A stretch of 9,548 bases of DNA. Origin: Nostocaceae cyanobacterium CSSed10_463m (GTDB lineage: Bacteria > Cyanobacteriota > Cyanobacteriia > Cyanobacteriales > Nostocaceae). Of this stretch, positions 5,257-9,548 are shown in pieces; positions within the stretch are counted from its first letter, which is position 1, and each line of letters starts with the position of its first letter. Below the pieces are notes generated by a model. It saw only the letters and a program-made list of their open reading frames with translations. It ran no database searches and was not told the origin of the DNA. A program made the translations under genes and the position numbers. The stretch covers positions 1 to 9,548 of the forward strand of contig PWQB01000658.1 of NCBI GenBank assembly GCA_003556955.1. Reading direction: 5' to 3'.

Positions 5257-6477
5257 TCAACGATAATCTTGGCTTTGAATATCACGCATACGCGCCGCAT
5301 CACGCATACCGTAATCAGTCCGAGTAAAACGATTTAACTGCGCCTCATAAAAGTCTCTATTGGCTTGTAAATGCTCAGGATCAGGGTCATCTAAAGGATG
5401 ATGTAATGCTGTACGTAATGCTTGAATTACCGCAGATGTAACATTGTACATTGACCGTTGGAAAGTAATTCCCAACTGAATCAACATATCATCTTCGCCT
5501 CGGCAATGTTTTTTGTAATCTTCAATTAGATATTCTGGCAAGAAATGCAACATATCTTGCATTAATAATGTTGGGGGAATACCTGCTGTTCCCACCGGAA
5601 ATACATCAGCATAAAGAATACCATAGTGGAAATCTTCTTGCTTATTTGGTACTTGACCCGCTTGAGCATTATAAGATTTTGTTCCCCTAAAAGGTGCTGT
5701 GCGATAAAAAACAGCTTCTACATAAGGTAATGCAGCTTCATACAACCAGACAAAACCTTCAGATTTGGGAATGATTTCGTAGCATTCACCACGGATATAA
5801 ACATGATGGTAAATAGGACGACTTGCGACGGCAAAAATCCCATTTACCAGAAAATTCATAGCTTCTGGGACAGTGGTAATTTTCCCCTCGTCATATAAAT
5901 CTGACATTTCAAAAAATACCGGAGCCATAACTTCCCAGAATAGCCCCAAATTAGAATAGTAAGACATTTGGCGGCACTGTTCTAAAAACATATCTGGGAA
6001 CAGTTTATAAAGCCCCAACATTACCGGGTTTCCTTGGAAATAAGCTTTGATAGCTCTATCAGCGTTGGCTTTATATTCTGGACTATCTAAATAAGGGTCA
6101 AATTTCCCACCCATTCCCCTGTGCCAAAACATAGCCCGCATACAAGCTTCAGCAAATTCCATATTGATGCGGTCATGGAATAAGTGATGTAATAACTTGG
6201 GCATTTTCAAGGTTTCACCCTTTTCCATAAATGCCAAAAGTTCAGGATGTGCAGTAGCTTCACCACGCCAAACTCTCAATTCAGCGTCATCCCCAGCATA
6301 ATGATTATGCAATTCCAAATACTCTTTCGGCAAGAAGTATTTAAAAAAGGGCAAAGGATTTAAAAATACTCGTTCAGCGATATAAAGCAAATTACGCCAG
6401 TAAAAATCCATCGGTACAGCATAAGCTTTATAAATGCCGATAATTTGTTTTAAATTTTCAGGTGTATCTGGCAACAT
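5257..6477 (-). CDS. CO2 hydration protein, CupA/CupB (ChpY/ChpX) family
   Basis: This is the peripheral protein of the CO2-uptake NDH-1 complexes, which converts CO2 to bicarbonate on the cytoplasmic side of the thylakoid membrane, driven by the complex. The ATG frame gives 406 residues. Recognisable blocks are MLPDTPENLKQIIGIYKAYA at the start, FMEKGETLKMPKLLHHLFHD at 83-102, FWHRGMGGKFDPYLD at 117-131, SRPIYHHVYIRGECYEI at 219-235, and FHYGILYADVFPVG near 283-296. His and Arg clusters (His97, His98, His101, His119, Arg120) are candidates for the zinc site of the family, but I cannot assign them firmly. It is the last gene of ndhF-ndhD-cup. No cupS follows, which mildly favours CupB. The true N-terminus is probably longer: family-like sequence continues in frame upstream of this ATG to about 6522, where the frame breaks. 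AGGTGG just before 6477 could permit internal initiation. Confidence 0.92.
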   Translation of the reverse strand: MLPDTPENLKQIIGIYKAYAVPMDFYWRNLLYIAERVFLNPLPFFKYFLPKEYLELHNHYAGDDAELRVWRGEATAHPELLAFMEKGETLKMPKLLHHLFHDRINMEFAEACMRAMFWHRGMGGKFDPYLDSPEYKANADRAIKAYFQGNPVMLGLYKLFPDMFLEQCRQMSYYSNLGLFWEVMAPVFFEMSDLYDEGKITTVPEAMNFLVNGIFAVASRPIYHHVYIRGECYEIIPKSEGFVWLYEAALPYVEAVFYRTAPFRGTKSYNAQAGQVPNKQEDFHYGILYADVFPVGTAGIPPTLLMQDMLHFLPEYLIEDYKKHCRGEDDMLIQLGITFQRSMYNVTSAVIQALRTALHHPLDDPDPEHLQANRDFYEAQLNRFTRTDYGMRDAARMRDIQSQDYR

Positions 6478-6517
6478 CGAACCACCTGCTTCTAACCGAT
6501 GAATTATCTCAGCAAAT

Positions 6518-6568
6518 TCATGAAGAAGGAGGTAGTTTATTCGTAGATTTTTCTGGAGTTTGTACCAT
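6518..6568 (-). pseudogene. Out-of-frame N-terminus of the cup gene (apparent frameshift)
   Basis: ATG at 6566-6568, preceded by AGAGG nine bases upstream, starts MVQTPEKSTNKLPPS and hits TGA at 6518-6520 after 16 codons. In the frame of the cup gene, the bases from 6522 down to 6478 read HEFAEIIHRLEAGGS and join MLPDTP without a stop. Removing one base near 6523 (minus-strand CCTCCTTCTTCATG) would fuse both parts into one protein about 30 residues longer. From memory, related Cup proteins have such an N-terminus, which needs an alignment to confirm. Confidence 0.7.
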
Positions 6569-6610
6569 GACTATTGCCTCTAAACTTTGATAGTTAAATT
6601 AATTGCTCCC

Positions 6611-6633
6611 TTGGCGTTCTTGGCGGCTTGGCG
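6611..6633. repeat. TTGGCG short direct repeats between ndhD and cup
   Basis: TTGGCG occurs at 6611, 6620 and 6628 with 9- and 8-base spacing. Repeats of this CGCCAAG type are scattered in cyanobacterial intergenic regions. Here it lies inside a likely operon. Confidence 0.45.
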
Positions 6634-6659
6634 GTTCGCTCATCTTCATATTCTGTTAC

Positions 6660-8162
6660 TTACTTCACAACAACTTGAGCAATGACGGTTTTTTCTATAG
6701 GGGGAATTGTCGCCACCATAGCTGTAGTTGTGGTTTCACTCCAACGCACTAACCAAGTCGGTTGTACACCCAAAAAGATAATTAGAACTGCCAAAACTAA
6801 AGCCGGAATTTTTTCCGCCCAGACAACTTTGGGGAAGTAAGCTAAATTATTATCCAGCTTGCCAAAACAGGTACGGTTGAGGAGAATCACAAAATACACT
6901 GCTGTTAAGCCGCTAGATGCTACACATAAGAGTGTGGGTAAGGGAAAAGCTGAAAAACTACCTTGAAATACAATAAATTCCGCTACAAATCCTGTTAAAC
7001 CAGGTATTCCCGCACTAGCCATCCCACTGAGAACCAGTAAAGCACTAATTAAAGGTAAACCGCGAATAGGACTCATTAAGCCATTGAGTTTATCTAATTC
7101 ACGCGTACCAACTTTGGCTTCTATTACCCCGACTAAGTGGAAGAGAATAGCTAGAATTAAACCGTGGCTAAACATTTGCGCCACTGCACCCACAAGTGCT
7201 AACGGTGTGCTAGAGGCGCTGGCTAGTAAGACATAACCCATGTGACCGATAGAACTGTATGCTACCATGCGCTTGATATCTGTTTGCGCGATCGCAATTA
7301 CTGCCCCATAAATCGCACTAATAGCCCCCCAAATTGCTAAAGTTGGTGCAACCACAGTCCAAGCTTGGGGAAACATTCCCATCCCAAAGCGTAACAGTCC
7401 ATAGGTTCCTAACTTCGCCAACACACCACCCAACAAAATCGCAATGGGTGCGGAAGCTTCAACATAAGCATCTGGTAGCCAAGTATGGAAGGGAACCAGA
7501 GGTATTTTAATTCCAAAGCCGATAATAATTCCTATCAGGAGGAGGAGTTGTAAACCTGCGGAAATATTTTGGGTAGATACAGCATTGAAGGCAAAACTGT
7601 TCGCACCAGTCAGGAATACCATCCCTAAGAAGGTGGCTAAAATGAAAGCACCGGAAACAGCAGTATAAATTAAGAACTTGATGCCAGCATAAGCTCGTTT
7701 TTCTCCTCCCCAAATGGAAATTAATAAATAGAAGGGGATTAATTCTAGTTCGTAGAATAAGAAGAATAACAACAGGTTTTCTGCTAAGAATGCCCCAGCT
7801 ACGCCACCACTAATAAATAAAATCAGGGAATAAAAAAGTCGTGGGCGTTCGGTTTGTTTATCACTGCTGTAAATAGCAACCCAGGTGAGTAAACTATTGA
7901 GTACTAACATCAAAATTGATAACCCATCAACCCCTAGTTGATAAGTTAAACCCAAAGTTTCATTCCAAGGCAGATATTCTTCAAATTGCATCCCTGGGGT
8001 GCTGATATCGAATTTCAGCAAAATAAACAAATTCCAGGATAAAACTACACCTGCTACGGTTAAAGATACTAAGCGGATGCGACTAGCCGGAACGAGTTTA
8101 CCAGGTAAAAACCCAATAATTACAGCACTGATAATTGGTATCCAAATCAGAAAACTCAACAT
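6660..8162 (-). CDS. ndhD: NAD(P)H-quinone oxidoreductase subunit 4, CO2-uptake type (NdhD3/NdhD4)
   Basis: This 500-residue polytopic membrane protein is the NuoM/ND4-like antiporter subunit of thylakoid NDH-1. It has about 14 hydrophobic segments and a proton_antipo_M core at about 125-415. Visible proton-channel residues are Glu138/Glu140 in FYELELIPFYLL, Lys219 in GFGIKIPLVPFHTWLPDAY, Lys250 in GVLAKLGTYGLL, His333 in MFSHGLILAI and Glu395 in GFVAEF. AQTDIKRMVAYSSIGHMGY at 292-310 is the conserved subunit-M signature. Length is normal. It starts 24 bp after the ndhF stop and ends 91 bp before the upstream cup ATG (6568), so co-transcription is likely. Linkage to ndhF and cup places it in a specialised CO2-uptake complex rather than the respiratory NdhD1/D2 form. 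D3 versus D4 is not decided; the lack of cupS leans to D4. Confidence 0.95.
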   Translation of the reverse strand: MLSFLIWIPIISAVIIGFLPGKLVPASRIRLVSLTVAGVVLSWNLFILLKFDISTPGMQFEEYLPWNETLGLTYQLGVDGLSILMLVLNSLLTWVAIYSSDKQTERPRLFYSLILFISGGVAGAFLAENLLLFFLFYELELIPFYLLISIWGGEKRAYAGIKFLIYTAVSGAFILATFLGMVFLTGANSFAFNAVSTQNISAGLQLLLLIGIIIGFGIKIPLVPFHTWLPDAYVEASAPIAILLGGVLAKLGTYGLLRFGMGMFPQAWTVVAPTLAIWGAISAIYGAVIAIAQTDIKRMVAYSSIGHMGYVLLASASSTPLALVGAVAQMFSHGLILAILFHLVGVIEAKVGTRELDKLNGLMSPIRGLPLISALLVLSGMASAGIPGLTGFVAEFIVFQGSFSAFPLPTLLCVASSGLTAVYFVILLNRTCFGKLDNNLAYFPKVVWAEKIPALVLAVLIIFLGVQPTWLVRWSETTTTAMVATIPPIEKTVIAQVVVK

Positions 8163-8186
8163 ATTAATTTGGTAGTTATGAATGGA

Positions 8187-9548
8187 CTAAAACATCAAAC
8201 TCAAGAACTGGAATTTCCACAATGGCCAAGTTATCCAGGCACAGAAAATGCCTACTCCCAAAAGCACTGTAAAAGCATAAGTTTGGGTCTGTCCAGTGGT
8301 ACTGTATTTCAAACCTTCGCCACCTAAGAGGGAAAATAAACCCACTAAATTCACTATGCCATCAACTATGAAGCGGTCAATCATATCAGCAAATTTGGAA
8401 AGTTGGGCAACGCCGAAAATGATGGTGACGCGATAGAGTTTAGGGGTGTAAAAGTCGTAAGCGAATAAGTCTTGTAAGGGTTTCCAAGGCAGACGAATTG
8501 GTTTGGTAATATTGCCTAAATAAATGACGGCGCTAATGCTGCAACCAAAAATACTTGACCAAATGAGTAATAGCACGACATCTTTATTCAGACTTGCCCA
8601 ACTGGGTAAAATTGATAAACTTTGTAACACTAAAGGCAAATGTAGAACAAAGCCAAATAAAATCATCATTGGCATGACCATCGGCCAGTGAACTTCAGGC
8701 GATCGCTCACTCATTTGTTTAGCTTTACCACCGAAAATTAAGCCAAATTCTCTAGTTAAACTGAAAGCTGTTAAGGCGTTGACTAGAACAATAATTCCCA
8801 CTAACCAAGGGGAAGTTTCCCACAGTCCATCTGCTAATTCCACCAAAGCCCAAAAGCTACCTAACGGGGGAAAAGCAATTAATCCCAATATCCCCACAAT
8901 GAAAGCTAACCCAGAAATCGGGCGACGTGTCCACAAGCCTCCCAGTTGAGTGACATCTTGGGTGATGCTATTCCAAACAATACCGCCGGTACTCATGACC
9001 AATAATGCGGAAGCTAAAGCATGGGTAAGGACTAACAATAGTGCTGTTTCTTCTTGTTGTGTGCCGACAGCAATAAACACTAAGCCCATGTAAGCACTAA
9101 CAGAATAAGATAAGCAGCGTTTCACGTCAATTTGAGCGATCGCAATTAAGGATGCACCCACAGATGTCACTACACCAATGGCGATAATAAACGATGAAAC
9201 TACAGGCGATAAAGTTAAGACAGGTTGCAGTTTAATTAATATCCACGCACCACTTGCAACCACTACCGAGTTCCGCAAAATTGTACTGGGAACAGGGCCT
9301 TCCATCGCTTCATCTAACCACAAATGCAAAGGAAATTGAGCGCATTTACCCATCGGCCCAGCAACTAATGCTAAACCGACTAATGTAATCACCGTGGGAT
9401 CGACTTGAGCATTATTTGCCCATGCTGCTAATTCTGTATAATCCCAAGTACCTGATAAAGTCCATAAACCCAAGACTCCCATGAGTAAGAATAAGTCTCC
9501 TACCCGCTTGGTTAAGAAAGCATCTCTAGCACCAGTGACTACCAAAGG
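8187..9548 (-). CDS. ndhF: NAD(P)H-quinone oxidoreductase subunit 5, CO2-uptake type (NdhF3/NdhF4), 5' part missing
   Basis: The frame is open through the right edge, so this is the C-terminal 450 or so residues of a protein of roughly 600; the N-terminal part and the start lie outside. The TTG near 9545 is internal, because the reading continues as PLVVTGARDAFLTKRVGD. It is the NuoL/ND5-like distal antiporter subunit with many membrane spans. Counting that TTG as residue 1, it shows GKCAQFPLHLWLDEAMEGPVP at 66-86 and IAQIDVKRCLSYSVSAYMG at 136-154. The C-terminal FIVDGIVNLVGLFSLLGGEG followed by a last hydrophobic span fits the lateral-helix end. Where respiratory NdhF usually has ALIHAATMV it reads ILRNSVVVASGA, which I associate with the CO2-uptake NdhF group. 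First gene of the visible ndhF-ndhD-cup unit; its promoter is not in the window. Confidence 0.93.
   Translation of the reverse strand, partial: PLVVTGARDAFLTKRVGDLFLLMGVLGLWTLSGTWDYTELAAWANNAQVDPTVITLVGLALVAGPMGKCAQFPLHLWLDEAMEGPVPSTILRNSVVVASGAWILIKLQPVLTLSPVVSSFIIAIGVVTSVGASLIAIAQIDVKRCLSYSVSAYMGLVFIAVGTQQEETALLLVLTHALASALLVMSTGGIVWNSITQDVTQLGGLWTRRPISGLAFIVGILGLIAFPPLGSFWALVELADGLWETSPWLVGIIVLVNALTAFSLTREFGLIFGGKAKQMSERSPEVHWPMVMPMMILFGFVLHLPLVLQSLSILPSWASLNKDVVLLLIWSSIFGCSISAVIYLGNITKPIRLPWKPLQDLFAYDFYTPKLYRVTIIFGVAQLSKFADMIDRFIVDGIVNLVGLFSLLGGEGLKYSTTGQTQTYAFTVLLGVGIFCAWITWPLWKFQFLSLMF

Noticed and set aside
7507..7713. Open frame inside ndhD
   Set aside because: Alternative-frame shadow of a well-supported conserved gene on the same strand.
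1..9548. CRISPR array, tRNA/rRNA genes, or a new multi-gene defence system
   Set aside because: No regularly spaced repeats of CRISPR length, no tRNA-like cloverleaf noticed, and the genes are mostly recognisable housekeeping or CO2-uptake genes. The lone methyltransferase has no visible partner.

Overview
The window looks like chromosomal DNA of a filamentous, Nostoc/Anabaena-type cyanobacterium. The reasons are nine copies of the HIP1 octamer GCGATCGC in 9.5 kb, an AT-rich background with many short palindromic interspersed repeats, and an NDH-1 CO2-uptake gene set (ndhF-ndhD-cup) found only in cyanobacteria. Genus and species cannot be read from the sequence.

Left third (1-2909). A DNA methyltransferase gene of the TSPPF type runs off the left edge on the minus strand and has no ATG. 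A 105-bp fold-back element lies just upstream of it. A complete cyanase gene (cynS, minus) follows. The 523-bp gap after cynS holds a G-rich heptamer repeat, a 94-bp MITE-like element with 8-bp flanking direct repeats and a perfect 30-bp core palindrome, and two small dyads. On the plus strand come a secreted CAP/SCP-domain protein and a single-domain RNase D-like 3'-5' exonuclease.

Middle (2910-5256). A rhodanese-fold protein without any cysteine (minus) is convergent with the RNase D gene, with a hairpin between them. A 767-bp gene-free stretch follows, with a perfect 16-bp palindrome and two adjacent hairpins. It leads into an orphan OmpR/PhoB-type response regulator (plus). A second copy of the core palindrome sits just after that gene, then a REP-like hairpin.

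Right half (5257-9548, all minus). The gene order in transcription is ndhF (5' part beyond the right edge), ndhD and a CO2 hydration protein gene (cup/chp family). This is a specialised NDH-1 module: the NdhF and NdhD membrane subunits pump protons, and the Cup protein hydrates CO2 to bicarbonate at the thylakoid membrane. No cupS follows, so the constitutive NdhF4/NdhD4/CupB form is slightly favoured over the inducible F3/D3/CupA/CupS form, but this is not settled.

The strongest anomaly is at the start of the cup gene. A well-initiated 15-codon N-terminus and a downstream family-like N-terminal helix lie in different frames, separated by one extra base near 6523. This suggests a frameshift mutation or sequencing error bypassed by an internal start, or less likely recoding. 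I see no clear previously undescribed multi-gene system. The noteworthy material is this frameshift, the small non-autonomous repeats and the Cys-less rhodanese.
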